A stretch of DNA of 64,000 nt from Mycobacterium sp. IS-1590 (GTDB lineage Bacteria > Actinomycetota > Actinomycetes > Mycobacteriales > Mycobacteriaceae): the NCBI RefSeq assembly GCF_001500025.1, contig NZ_LQIW01000048.1, positions 62,001 through 126,000 of the forward strand, given 5' to 3'. The first letter of the stretch is position 1. Each line of letters starts with the position of its first letter. The position numbers and the translations under genes are program-made. This document shows, piece after piece, positions 8,747-17,315 of the stretch. A model generated the notes under the pieces. That model saw nothing but the letters and a program-made list of their open reading frames with translations. It was not told the origin of the DNA and ran no database searches.

Positions 8747-10048
8747 ATGACCTCTACTGCCACCGAACTCGCCGTCGCCGCATGGCCGGATTGCGCGCCG
8801 CGGCTGCTGCGTCCGTCGCAGGCCGGCACGGAGGATTACGTCGAATACACCAAGGCGGGCGGATACCGGCCGCTGATCGACGCCGATGCGCTGCTGACGC
8901 AGGTCGATCTGTCGGGTCTTTTGGGTCGCGGCGGCGCCGCGTTCCCCATCGGCACCAAACTGCGCACCGTGCACAATGCCCACCAGCGCGGTTCGGAGAC
9001 CGTCGTCGTCGCCAACGGCGAAGAAGGTGAACCCGCGTCGGTCAAGGATCGCTGGCTTCTGCGCAACCGGCCTCATCTCGTGCTCGATGGTCTGCGCCTG
9101 GCGACGGCCCTCGCAGGCGCCCGCCGTGCATACGTCTACGTCTCCGACGGCTCTGCCGCGAACGCCGTCACCGCCGCGCTGAGCGAGGTGCCGCCGGAGA
9201 CATTCGGTGCGACCGAGATCGCCATCGTCACAGTCGAACCCGGCTATGTGGCCGGAGAAGAGACCGCCGCCGTTCGCCGGATCAACGGCGGACCCGCAAA
9301 GCCGACCGACAAACCGCCACGGCCCTTCGAGGAGGGCGTCGACGGTGTTCCGACCATGGTCAGCAATGTCGAGACGCTGGCCAACCTGCCCTACATCCAT
9401 GAGCACGGCGCCGAGAAGTTCCGGTCGGTCGGCACGCCGATGTCTCCGGGAACGTTTCTCGCGACCATCACCGGCGGCGGACAGCCCGCCGCGCTGTACG
9501 AAATCCCCCACGGCGCATCGTTCTCCGACTTGCTGGCCCTGCATGGTCTCGCCAACGATGCGGTCACCGGCGTCCTGATGGGGGGCTACTTCGCCGGACT
9601 GGTCAACACCGACATCCTCGACGCGACGCTCGACCACGAGTCGATACGCCGGCTCGGTAGCGGTCTGGGCTGCGGGGCCATCTCGATCCTCACCGACGAC
9701 TGTCCCGTCGCCGTCGCGGCCGCGGTGATGTCGTACTTCGACCGGGAGAACGCCGGCCAGTGCGGCTCCTGCTTCAACGGCACCGCCGCCATGGCTGCGG
9801 TCACGTCGGCGCTGCGCGACGGCGGGGCCACCCAGGAGGATGTCACCCGCCTGGAACGGTGGTCGGTGGTGCTTCGCGGCCGTGGTGCCTGCGGCACTCT
9901 CGACGGCGCCACCAACGTCGCTGCGAGCCTGCTGCGACAGTTCCCCCAGGTGGTGGCTCGCCACCTCGCCGATGACTGCACGGCCTGTCGGACCGACGCG
10001 TTCGCCGCCCTGCGGCCTTACGAAGTGGAGGCAGTGGCTCAATCATGA
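8747..10048 (+). CDS. NuoF-like NADH/FMN/Fe-S oxidoreductase
   Basis: A 433-aa protein resembling the complex I 51-kDa subunit; ATG 8747 has GGAAGG upstream. Seen in order: GRGGAAFP at 60-66 (flavin/NADH region), ANGEEGEP at 89-96, GYVAGEETAA, an SLBB-like middle, and a C-terminal Fe-S region. The usual C-G-x-C-x-x-C is only C339-G-S-C342-F-N-G, with C382 and a terminal CTAC. It occurs without other complex I genes and overlaps a 3Fe-4S ferredoxin gene, so it probably passes electrons from NADH to that ferredoxin for an oxygenase or P450. The cluster may be incomplete. Confidence 0.86.
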   Translation: MTSTATELAVAAWPDCAPRLLRPSQAGTEDYVEYTKAGGYRPLIDADALLTQVDLSGLLGRGGAAFPIGTKLRTVHNAHQRGSETVVVANGEEGEPASVKDRWLLRNRPHLVLDGLRLATALAGARRAYVYVSDGSAANAVTAALSEVPPETFGATEIAIVTVEPGYVAGEETAAVRRINGGPAKPTDKPPRPFEEGVDGVPTMVSNVETLANLPYIHEHGAEKFRSVGTPMSPGTFLATITGGGQPAALYEIPHGASFSDLLALHGLANDAVTGVLMGGYFAGLVNTDILDATLDHESIRRLGSGLGCGAISILTDDCPVAVAAAVMSYFDRENAGQCGSCFNGTAAMAAVTSALRDGGATQEDVTRLERWSVVLRGRGACGTLDGATNVAASLLRQFPQVVARHLADDCTACRTDAFAALRPYEVEAVAQS

Positions 10049-10356
10049 GTGACGGCTTGCGAATCCGGCTCGACCGGACGATCTGCGACGGCTTCGGAAT
10101 CTGCGCCAAGCACGCCCCGGGTTACTTCTCCCTCGACGATTGGGGTTATGCCTCCCTCATCGGTGATGGGACGGTACCGGAGAAGGACAGGGACGCGGTG
10201 ATGCGCGCACTGTTGGACTGCCCGGTGCACGCCATCATCTACATGGGTGAACACCGGCCCTCCGACGACGCCGCAGTGCATCAGGAGGCGCACGAGGTGC
10301 CCGAACCCGAGCCCAAAACCGATGGCAACGAGGCGATCTCGGGATTCGTGCGGTGA
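10045..10356 (+). CDS. Ferredoxin, 3Fe-4S type
   Basis: A 103-aa ferredoxin overlapping the NuoF-like gene by 4 nt (ATGA). Three cluster cysteines are visible: C14, C20 and C59 (in LLDCPVHAI), the pattern of mycobacterial 3Fe-4S ferredoxins that serve P450s. The last 30 residues form an acidic, low-complexity tail that the other two ferredoxins here lack. Genetic coupling to the NuoF-like protein suggests reductase and ferredoxin form one chain. The P450 genes start 4.4 kb downstream on the same strand. Confidence 0.9.
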   Translation: MSDGLRIRLDRTICDGFGICAKHAPGYFSLDDWGYASLIGDGTVPEKDRDAVMRALLDCPVHAIIYMGEHRPSDDAAVHQEAHEVPEPEPKTDGNEAISGFVR

Positions 10357-11996
10357 CAAGGCCACTACCCGAGCTGACGGTACTCAACGAGTTCTTCTGG
10401 ACCGCCGGCGCCGACGGTGTCCTGCGCATCCAGGAGTGCCGAGACTGCACGGCGCTGATCCATCCGCCGCAACCCGTGTGCCGGTACTGCCGGAGTCGCA
10501 ACATGGGTGTTCGCGACGTCTCGGGTAAGGCCACGCTCTCGGCCTTCACCGTCAACCATCGGTTCGGCTTCCCGGACCTGCCCCCGCCCTACGTGGTGGC
10601 CCAGGTGGCGATCGTCGAAGATCCGCGAGTTCGGCTCACCACCAACATCGTTGACTGCGATCCCGACGACCTGAAGCCGGGTCAACTCGTCGAGGTCACC
10701 TTCCAGCAGATCGACGATGTGTGGTTGCCGGTCTTCAAACCGGGAACCGACGGGCAGAGCGGTCCGGTCGCCGAGGACGAGATCGCGCCCCAGGACTTCG
10801 CCCGGCACGTGAGCCCTCCACTGACTCGCCAACGGTTCGAAGAACATTCGGCGATCACCGGTATCGGTGCATCGCGGCTTGGTCGGCGACTGATGGTAGC
10901 GCCGCTGTCGCTGACGATCGAAGCGTGCGAGGCCGCGGTCGCCGACGCAGGCCTGACATTCGACGACATCGACGGCCTGTCGACCTATCCCGGGTTGGAC
11001 GTCGCGGGTATGGGCGAAGGTGGTGTCGCCGCGCTCGAAGGTGCACTCGGTCTTCGCCCCGTGTGGATCAACGGCGGCATGGACACCTTCGGGCCCGGCG
11101 GCTCGGTCATCGCGGCGATGATGGCCGTGGCCACGGGCATGGCGCGTCACGTGCTGTGCTTCCGCACGTTGTGGGAGGCGACGTTCCAGCAGCTGATGAA
11201 GGAGGGCAAGGCGTCACCGCCGGGCGGCGCGCGAACCTCGAGCTGGCAGATGCCCTTCGGTGCGATGTCGGCCGCCCACACGCTGGCGCTCAACGCCCAG
11301 CGCCACTTCGAGCGCTACGGCACCACGCGCGAGACACTCGGGTGGATCGCGCTCAACCAGCGGGCGAACGCGGCGCTGAACCCGACCGCCATCTACCGCG
11401 ACCCCATGACGATGGACGACTATCTCAACGCACGGATGATCACGACGCCGTTCGGGCTGTACGACTGCGACGTCCCCTGCGACGGCGCCGTCGCGGTCAT
11501 CGTTTCAGCCGTGGAAACCGCCGAAGACATGCCGCACAAGCCGGTGTTGTTCGAGGCGGTCGGCACGCAGATCGTCGAACGCACCGACTGGGACCAGAGC
11601 ACGCTCACCCACGAACCTCAGGTACTCGGTCAGGCCGCCCACCTGTGGACCCGGACCTCGTTGCGGCCCAAGGATGTCGATGTGGCCGAGCTGTACGACG
11701 GCTTCTCATTCAACTGCCTGTCGTGGCTGGAGGCACTCGGCTTCTGCGGTATCGGCGAGGCCAAGGACTTCCTCGACGGCGGCAAGGCCATCGCGCGTGA
11801 CGGGGTGATCCCGTTGAACACCCACGGCGGTCAGCTCTCGCACGGCCGTACCCACGGGATGGGCCTCATTCACGAAGCGGTCACCCAGCTTCGCGGCGAC
11901 GCGGGTGAGCGCCAGGTGAAGGACGCAAAGGTCGCCGTGGTCAGCAGCGGCGGGCTCACACCGAGCGGGGCGATTTTGATGCGGACCGACGGGTGA
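10353..11996 (+). CDS. DUF35 (OB-fold)-thiolase-like fusion, lipid-transfer/aldolase type
   Basis: A 547-aa two-domain protein from GTG 10353. Residues 1-145 are a DUF35 domain with a zinc ribbon (C29, C32, C43, C46) and an OB fold; from about residue 165 (ITGIGASRLGRR) comes a thiolase-like domain of the sterol-carrier/lipid-transfer type. No catalytic thiolase Cys appears in the NGGMDTFGPGG region. DUF35 proteins partner Ltp2-type retro-aldolases in steroid side-chain removal; here both parts are on one chain. A carbon-carbon cleavage of a beta-hydroxyacyl-CoA is therefore the likely role, by inference. Confidence 0.87.
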   Translation: MTRPLPELTVLNEFFWTAGADGVLRIQECRDCTALIHPPQPVCRYCRSRNMGVRDVSGKATLSAFTVNHRFGFPDLPPPYVVAQVAIVEDPRVRLTTNIVDCDPDDLKPGQLVEVTFQQIDDVWLPVFKPGTDGQSGPVAEDEIAPQDFARHVSPPLTRQRFEEHSAITGIGASRLGRRLMVAPLSLTIEACEAAVADAGLTFDDIDGLSTYPGLDVAGMGEGGVAALEGALGLRPVWINGGMDTFGPGGSVIAAMMAVATGMARHVLCFRTLWEATFQQLMKEGKASPPGGARTSSWQMPFGAMSAAHTLALNAQRHFERYGTTRETLGWIALNQRANAALNPTAIYRDPMTMDDYLNARMITTPFGLYDCDVPCDGAVAVIVSAVETAEDMPHKPVLFEAVGTQIVERTDWDQSTLTHEPQVLGQAAHLWTRTSLRPKDVDVAELYDGFSFNCLSWLEALGFCGIGEAKDFLDGGKAIARDGVIPLNTHGGQLSHGRTHGMGLIHEAVTQLRGDAGERQVKDAKVAVVSSGGLTPSGAILMRTDG

Positions 11997-12991
11997 GCGG
12001 GGCGGCTCCCGGCCCCAATGTCGCCGCCGGCGCGGCTCCCGGCCCCGATGTCGCCGCCGGCGCGGCTCCCCGCCCCGATGTCGCCGCCGGCGCGGCTCCC
12101 CGCCCCCGCGTCGTCCTCGTCGACGGCGTGCCCATGTCGGCACTGATCGCCGAGGCCGACGACCCGACCGCCGTCGTCGTCGCCTTCCACGGGGGCGCAA
12201 GCACCGCAGCGTATTTCGACTGCCCCGGCCATCCCGAGCTGTCGCTGCTACGCGCCGGCCCGGCCCGCGGTATCACGGTCGTGGCGCTGGACCGTCCCGG
12301 CTACGGCAGTTCGGCACCGTATCCCGACGCTATGCACCAACCCGAGCAGCGGGTGGCACTCGCCTACGGCGCCGTCGACAAGGTCCTGGGCCAGAACCCG
12401 CGCGGCGCAGGGCTGTTCCTGCTCGGCCACTCGGCGGGCTGTGAACTGGCCGTGCGCATGGCCGCCGACGCCCGTGCCGCACAGGCGGGGGTGCTCGGAC
12501 TCGGCCTGGCCGGCACCGGGTTACGGTACGCGGACGCCGCGGCCGAGATCTTGAAGACGACGACGCTCACCCGGCGACCGGTCGGACTGCGCGAACTTTT
12601 GTGGGAACCCGCCGACTCGTATCCGCCCGAGGTGCTCTCGGGCATCACGAACTCATCGACGGGCGCGCCCTACGAGTCGGAGACGACGAAAAACTGGCCG
12701 CGGCGGGACTTTCCGGCGCTGGCAGCCCAGGTCGAGGTGCCGGTGCAGTTCACCGTCGCCGAACACGAGAGGGTGTGGCGAACCGACCCCGAAGCGCTGG
12801 CCGATGTCGCGGCGGCGTTCATTGCGTCACCGCGCTTCGAACTCAACGAACAAGCCGGCGCCGGTCACAACCTGTCGCTGTCGTTCGCGGCCGCGGACTA
12901 TCACGACCGGGTGCTGTCATTCGTCGCGGAATGCGTCGCGGCTCGCAAAGGTGCTCAGGACAAGGCCGAGCAGAAAGTGGAGGCGGATTGA
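11993..12991 (+). CDS. Alpha/beta hydrolase with repeated N-terminal extension
   Basis: A 332-aa hydrolase from GTG 11993, overlapping the previous stop. The nucleophile is S147 in LLGHSAGCEL, and VVVAFHGGAS (61-70) is the oxyanion region. Before the fold come about 38 residues made of four imperfect copies of a 10-residue unit (GAAPGPDVAA type), Ala/Pro-rich and probably disordered, encoded by a 30-bp tandem repeat. The extension is not a signal peptide. Likely esterase or thioesterase in the same operon as the DUF35-thiolase fusion. Confidence 0.84.
   Translation: MSGAAPGPNVAAGAAPGPDVAAGAAPRPDVAAGAAPRPRVVLVDGVPMSALIAEADDPTAVVVAFHGGASTAAYFDCPGHPELSLLRAGPARGITVVALDRPGYGSSAPYPDAMHQPEQRVALAYGAVDKVLGQNPRGAGLFLLGHSAGCELAVRMAADARAAQAGVLGLGLAGTGLRYADAAAEILKTTTLTRRPVGLRELLWEPADSYPPEVLSGITNSSTGAPYESETTKNWPRRDFPALAAQVEVPVQFTVAEHERVWRTDPEALADVAAAFIASPRFELNEQAGAGHNLSLSFAAADYHDRVLSFVAECVAARKGAQDKAEQKVEAD
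12001..12107 (+). repeat. 30-bp tandem repeat inside a coding region
   Basis: Three full units (12001-12030, 12031-12060, 12061-12090) and a partial fourth, in frame, each coding for ten residues. Unit 2 reads CGCGGCTCCCGGCCCCGATG and continues TCGCCGCCGG; units differ by one or two bases. Such a repeat is prone to slippage and could vary in copy number between strains. Confidence 0.92.
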
Positions 12992-13809
12992 TGCGCGTCG
13001 GATTCATCGGGCTGGGCAGCCAGGGCGGCCCCATGGCCCGCAAGATCGTCGAGGGCGGATTCGAGACCACTCTGTGGGCACGTCGAGCGGCCAGCCTCGA
13101 ACCGTATGCCGGCACGGCCGCCAAGACCGCGAGCACGCCGGCGGAGTTGGCCGCGGCCAGCGACCTGGTCTGCCTGTGCGTGGTCGGCGACGATGACGTG
13201 CGAGAGGTCCTCAACGGTGAAACCGGTGTGCTCGCCGGCCTTGCCTCCGGAGCGGTCATCGCCATTCACAGCACCGTGCATCCCGACACCTGCAGGGAGA
13301 TCGCCGAAGTCGCAGCCCAGCAGGGCGTTTCGGTGATCGATGCGCCGGTCAGCGGCGGTGGGCCCGCCGTCGAGGAAGGCAAGCTGCTGGTGATGGTCGG
13401 CGGCGAGGAGGACGTCGTCGAACGCTGCCGCCCCGTGTTCGCGACGTACGCCGACCCGATCGTGCATCTCGGCCCCCTGGGCAGCGGACAGGTCACGAAG
13501 ATCCTGAACAACCTGCTGTTCACCGCCAACCTCGGCAGCGCGCTGAGCACGCTCGACCTCGGCGAGTCCCTGGGTATTCCGCGTGTGCGCCTGGCCGAGG
13601 TGCTCAACGGCGGTTCGGCCACCAGCAAGGCATTGGGCAGCATTGCAATATTCGGCGGCACGGTCGAAGGGCTGGCCCCGATCGCGGGTGCATTGCTGCA
13701 GAAGGATGTTCGGCATGCGGCCAGCATCGCGGCGACCGCATCGGTACCCGAGGGGTCCGTATTCACCGTGGCCGATACGGCGTTGCGCAACATGGACCAT
13801 CCGCGGTGA
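12991..13809 (+). CDS. 3-hydroxyisobutyrate dehydrogenase-family protein (first copy)
   Basis: A 272-aa beta-hydroxyacid dehydrogenase. ATG 12991 overlaps the preceding TGA. The dinucleotide-binding motif is GFIGLGSQGGPMA at the N-terminus, the substrate motif DAPVSGGGPAVEEG is in the middle, and the catalytic Lys is in TKILNNLL. The family oxidises 3-hydroxy acids or reduces succinic or malonic semialdehydes with NAD(P). It overlaps a second, divergent copy by 4 nt. The two may act on successive intermediates or form a heteromer. Confidence 0.9.
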   Translation: MRVGFIGLGSQGGPMARKIVEGGFETTLWARRAASLEPYAGTAAKTASTPAELAAASDLVCLCVVGDDDVREVLNGETGVLAGLASGAVIAIHSTVHPDTCREIAEVAAQQGVSVIDAPVSGGGPAVEEGKLLVMVGGEEDVVERCRPVFATYADPIVHLGPLGSGQVTKILNNLLFTANLGSALSTLDLGESLGIPRVRLAEVLNGGSATSKALGSIAIFGGTVEGLAPIAGALLQKDVRHAASIAATASVPEGSVFTVADTALRNMDHPR

Positions 13810-14600
13810 CGCGTGTCGGCTTCGTCGGGGCGGGCCGGATGGGCACGCCGATGGTGCGCCGTCTCGTCGACGCCGGCCACGAGGTGCGCGCGCTCGGCAG
13901 GACCGACGAGAAATGCGCCGCGCTACGCGATATCGGCGCACAGCCAGTAACCCGTGCGGCTGATGTCGCCGACGGGGCCGACGTCGTGGTCGTCTGCGTG
14001 TTCACCGACGAGCAGGTCCGGCAGGTCTGCCTGGACGACGGCCTGGCGGCGGGCATGCGGCCGGGCAGTGTGCTGGTCATCCACACGACGGGAAGCCCGG
14101 CCACCGCCCGAAAGCTGGCGGCCGAGTTCGCCGACATCGACGTCGTCGACGCGCCGGTCAGCGGCGGCCCGCACAACATCGCGGCCGGCGAGGTGACGCT
14201 GTTCCTCGGCGGCGCCCCCGCCGCGGTCGACAAAGTCCGACCGGTGTTGGCCGGCTATGGCGACCCGATCCTGCACGTCGGCGAGCTCGGCGCGGGCCAG
14301 GCCGTCAAGCTCGTCAACAACAGCCTGTTCGCCGCCCAGATCGGCCTGCTGCGCACCGCTGTCGACCTCGGTGCCCGGCTCGGCGTCGGCGAGGCACAGT
14401 TGCTCACGTCGCTCACCCACGGCAGCGGCGCCAGCCGGGTCGGCGAGTTCGTCGCCGCGCGCGGCTCGGTTCGGGGCTTCGTCGCCGACGTCGGAGAGTT
14501 CATCGGTAAAGACGTCGCGGTGGTTCGCCAGATCGCGGGCGAACTGGGCAGCGACCTGGGCCTGCTCGACGGGGTCATCGATGCCGGGATCCGGCCATAA
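13806..14600 (+). CDS. 3-hydroxyisobutyrate dehydrogenase-family protein (second copy)
   Basis: A 264-aa relative of the preceding gene, from GTG 13806 within its stop. GFVGAGRMGTPM is the NAD(P) loop, DAVDAPVSGG-like sequence DVVDAPVSGGPH the substrate motif, and VKLVNNSLF carries the catalytic Lys. The two copies clearly differ along their length, so this is an old duplication and not a recent one. Last gene of the run that starts at 8747; a 113-bp gap with promoter-like features follows. Confidence 0.9.
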   Translation: MTRVGFVGAGRMGTPMVRRLVDAGHEVRALGRTDEKCAALRDIGAQPVTRAADVADGADVVVVCVFTDEQVRQVCLDDGLAAGMRPGSVLVIHTTGSPATARKLAAEFADIDVVDAPVSGGPHNIAAGEVTLFLGGAPAAVDKVRPVLAGYGDPILHVGELGAGQAVKLVNNSLFAAQIGLLRTAVDLGARLGVGEAQLLTSLTHGSGASRVGEFVAARGSVRGFVADVGEFIGKDVAVVRQIAGELGSDLGLLDGVIDAGIRP

Positions 14601-14650
14601 ACAGCGGCGATTCCCCTTACCAGGAGGCATCCGGTGAGGCATACTAGAGG

Positions 14651-14678
14651 CGTTACATTATTGCGCCCTCGCGTAACG
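14651..14678. promoter_or_regulatory. Inverted repeat CGTTAC-N16-GTAACG upstream of P450 operon
   Basis: CGTTAC (14651-14656) and GTAACG (14673-14678) form perfect 6-bp arms with a 16-bp spacer in the 113-bp region before the P450 gene. CATACT just upstream (14640-14645) could be a -10 box. The spacing is long for a single dimeric operator, so this is only a candidate site. Confidence 0.3.
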
Positions 14679-14713
14679 GAAGCGGTCGACAGCCCGCCGC
14701 GAAAGAGGAGACC

Positions 14714-15916
14714 ATGACCAAGCCCAAACTCGTGTTCGACCCGGTGTCGCAGGAATTCTTCGACAACCCGTACGAGATCTACCGACGGATGCGAGACGAA
14801 GCGCCGATCTACTACGACGAGGACGGCGACTTCTATGCGCTGACGCGGCACGCCGACGTGGCCGCGGCGCTCAAGGACCACGAGGCGTTCTCCTCGTCGC
14901 GCGGGTGCGACCTGGCCATGGTGCGCTCCGAGGAGGGTCCGCACAAGTCGATCATCTTCATGGATCCGCCCGAGCACCGGCACATGCGCAGCCTGCTCAA
15001 CAAGGCGTTCACACCGCGGGCCATCCAGTCGCAGCGCGAAACCATCACCGAGCTCGTCGAGCAGTACCTGTCCAAGGTCGATCCCGACAACTTCGATGTC
15101 GTGCAGGACTTCTCCGGGCCATTCCCGGTCGAGGTGATCACCCGGATGGCCGGGGTGCCCGAGGAGTTCCGCCAGCAGGTCCGGCGCTGGATCGACATCA
15201 GCCTCCAGCGCAAGCCGGGCCAGCTTGAGTTGTCCGAAGAGAACATGCAGGCCAACATCGACTCGGGCATGTACTACTACGGTCTCGTTCAGGAACGGCG
15301 GGGCAATCCGCAGGACGACATGATCGGCCGCCTCATCCGCGCCGAGATTCCCGGCGAGAACGGCGAGATGCGCCAACTCGACGACCTGGAGATCACCGGA
15401 TTCCTCGCGCTGCTCGGCGGGGCAGGCGCCGAGACCGTCACCAAGCTCGTCGGCAGCGCGGTGGTGGAGTTCGCGCGCCACCCCGAACAGTGGCAGCTGC
15501 TGCTCGACGACCGCAGCCTGGTGCCCGCCGCCGTCGAAGAGTTGTTGCGCTACGTCGGCCCGGTGCAGTACAACGTGCGCTACACGCTGAAAGAGGCCGA
15601 GGTGCCCAGCGGCACCATCCCGACGCACAAGCCGGTGTTCCTGATGAAAGCGGCGGCCAACCGCGATCCCCGCGCCTACGACAAAGCCGAGACGTTCGAC
15701 ATCACCCGCGACCGCACCCAGGCGCCGCACCTCGGTCTCGGATACGGCATCCACAGTTGCCTGGGCGCCGCGTTGGCCCGTTTGGAGACCACGATCGCAC
15801 TCGAGCACCTACTCGATTTCATGCCGCGTTACGAGGTGAACTTCGACGGCCTCGAACGTGTGCACATGCAGAATGTGGCCGGATACCACCACGTCCCGGT
15901 GAAGGTGTTGAAATGA
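14714..15916 (+). CDS. Cytochrome P450 (first of tandem pair)
   Basis: A 400-aa soluble bacterial P450, ATG 14714 behind AGAGGAG. I-helix GGAGAETVTK, K-helix EELLR, and the heme loop LGYGIHSCLG with C349 are all present. The heme loop reads GLGYG, so the Phe that usually opens FxxGxHxCxG is Leu, unlike the next P450. It overlaps a ferredoxin by 4 nt, which overlaps a second, similar P450. Expected to hydroxylate an unknown substrate with electrons from that ferredoxin; the reductase could be the NuoF-like protein upstream (inference). Confidence 0.93.
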   Translation: MTKPKLVFDPVSQEFFDNPYEIYRRMRDEAPIYYDEDGDFYALTRHADVAAALKDHEAFSSSRGCDLAMVRSEEGPHKSIIFMDPPEHRHMRSLLNKAFTPRAIQSQRETITELVEQYLSKVDPDNFDVVQDFSGPFPVEVITRMAGVPEEFRQQVRRWIDISLQRKPGQLELSEENMQANIDSGMYYYGLVQERRGNPQDDMIGRLIRAEIPGENGEMRQLDDLEITGFLALLGGAGAETVTKLVGSAVVEFARHPEQWQLLLDDRSLVPAAVEELLRYVGPVQYNVRYTLKEAEVPSGTIPTHKPVFLMKAAANRDPRAYDKAETFDITRDRTQAPHLGLGYGIHSCLGAALARLETTIALEHLLDFMPRYEVNFDGLERVHMQNVAGYHHVPVKVLK

Positions 15917-16113
15917 CTCAAAAGATCATCGTCGACTTCGGGCTCTGTGAGAGCAACGGAGTCTGCATGGGCATCATCCCCGAGGTATTCGATCTCGACG
16001 AGGAGGACTACCTGCACGTCCTTCAGGAAGAAGTGACGCCGGAGAACGAGCAACAGGTGCGAGAAGCCGTGCGGCAGTGCCCGCGCCAGGCGATCTCGAT
16101 CGAAGACGCATGA
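15913..16113 (+). CDS. Ferredoxin, 3Fe-4S type
   Basis: A 66-aa ferredoxin between two P450 genes, overlapping both by 4 nt. Ligands are C12, C18 and C56 (RQCPRQAI). Very acidic, as usual for P450 partners. Its position makes it the electron donor for one or both flanking P450s. Too short to stand out among ORFs, but the start is fixed by the ATGA overlap. Confidence 0.92.
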   Translation: MTQKIIVDFGLCESNGVCMGIIPEVFDLDEEDYLHVLQEEVTPENEQQVREAVRQCPRQAISIEDA

Positions 16114-17315
16114 CGAAGTCGAGAGTCGTCTTCGATCCGTTCTCGCAGGAGTACTTCGACGGGCCGTGGGAGATCTACCGGCGTCTGCGGGAAGAAGAGC
16201 CGGTCTACTACAACGAGGAACTCGACTTCTACGCGTTGTCGCGGCACGAGGACGTGGCGGCCGCCTACAAGGATTTCGTGACTTACTCGTCGGCATACGG
16301 TCTGGATCTGGCGACCATCCGCTCCGACGAGCCGATGCCGGCGAAGATGATCATCCTGATGGATCCGCCCGAACACCGGCACATGCGCAGCCTGGTGAAC
16401 AAGGTGTTCACCCCGCGCGCGATCGAGGCGATGCGGCCGATGGTGACCGAGACCATCGACAGGTACATCGCCAACGCCGACCCCGCGCACTTCGACGTCG
16501 TCAGCGACTTCTCCGCCTTCTTCCCGGTCGAGGTCATCACCCAAATGCTCGGCGTGCCAGAGGAACATCGGCAGCAGGTCCGAGAATGGGTGGACAAGTC
16601 GCTGCATCGCGAGCCCGGCCAGGTCGACATGTCCGAAGAGGGCATGCAGGCCATCGGCGAAGCCATGGGGCTGTACTTCCAGCTGATCGGAGAGCGGCGC
16701 GCCAACCCGCAGGACGACATGTTCAGCCGCCTGGTGGCCGCCGAGATCACCCGCGAGGACGGTGAGAAGGAGTCGCTCGACGACTTCGAGATCGCCGGAT
16801 TCGCAACGCTTCTCGGCGGCGCCGGCGCGGAGACCGTCACCAAGTTGGTCGGCAACGCGGCGGTCACGTTCGCCCGCCACCCCGATCAGTGGCAGAAGCT
16901 CCTCGACGACCGCGACAAGATTCCCGCCGCGGTCGAGGAACTGCTGCGCTACGAGCCGCCGGTGCACTACAACGTGCGACGCTCGATGCGCGACGTCGAG
17001 TTGCACGGCGTGACGATTCCTGAGGGCAAGCCGGTGTTCCTGCTGCAGGCTTCGGCGCACCGCGATCCCGAGGCATTCACCGACCCTGACACTTTCGACA
17101 TCGACCGCAACCGCACCGAGGCGCAGAACCTGGGATTCGGCTACGGCATCCATAGCTGCCTGGGCGCGGCGTTGGCGCGGATGGAGACAGCGATCGCGCT
17201 GGAGCGGCTGCTCGACCTGATCCCCCGCTACGAAGTGCTGTGGGACGACTGCCGGCGGGTGGCGATGCAGAACGTCGCGGGTTGGTCGCATGTTCCGGTG
17301 CGCGCCCTGAGTTGA
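16110..17315 (+). CDS. Cytochrome P450 (second of tandem pair)
   Basis: A 401-aa P450 starting MTKSRVVFDPFSQEYF at ATG 16110, overlapping the ferredoxin stop. I-helix GGAGAETVTK, K-helix EELLR, heme loop FGYGIHSCLG with C350. It matches the P450 at 14714 along its whole length, so the two are a tandem duplication with the ferredoxin caught between. This copy keeps the canonical Phe. Probably oxidises the same substrate class at another position. Confidence 0.94.
   Translation: MTKSRVVFDPFSQEYFDGPWEIYRRLREEEPVYYNEELDFYALSRHEDVAAAYKDFVTYSSAYGLDLATIRSDEPMPAKMIILMDPPEHRHMRSLVNKVFTPRAIEAMRPMVTETIDRYIANADPAHFDVVSDFSAFFPVEVITQMLGVPEEHRQQVREWVDKSLHREPGQVDMSEEGMQAIGEAMGLYFQLIGERRANPQDDMFSRLVAAEITREDGEKESLDDFEIAGFATLLGGAGAETVTKLVGNAAVTFARHPDQWQKLLDDRDKIPAAVEELLRYEPPVHYNVRRSMRDVELHGVTIPEGKPVFLLQASAHRDPEAFTDPDTFDIDRNRTEAQNLGFGYGIHSCLGAALARMETAIALERLLDLIPRYEVLWDDCRRVAMQNVAGWSHVPVRALS

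Noticed and set aside
8711..10042. Minus-strand extension upstream of the 157-aa protein
   Set aside because: The frame stays open for 601 aa but beyond ATG 8710 it is antisense to the NuoF-like gene and low-complexity. Only the last 157 residues look like a protein.
12001..12107. Possible CRISPR array
   Set aside because: Repeats are directly adjacent, in frame and have no spacers; this is a coding tandem repeat.
14255..15808. 517-aa minus-strand frame opposite the P450
   Set aside because: Antisense to a P450 with intact heme and I-helix motifs; no family features.
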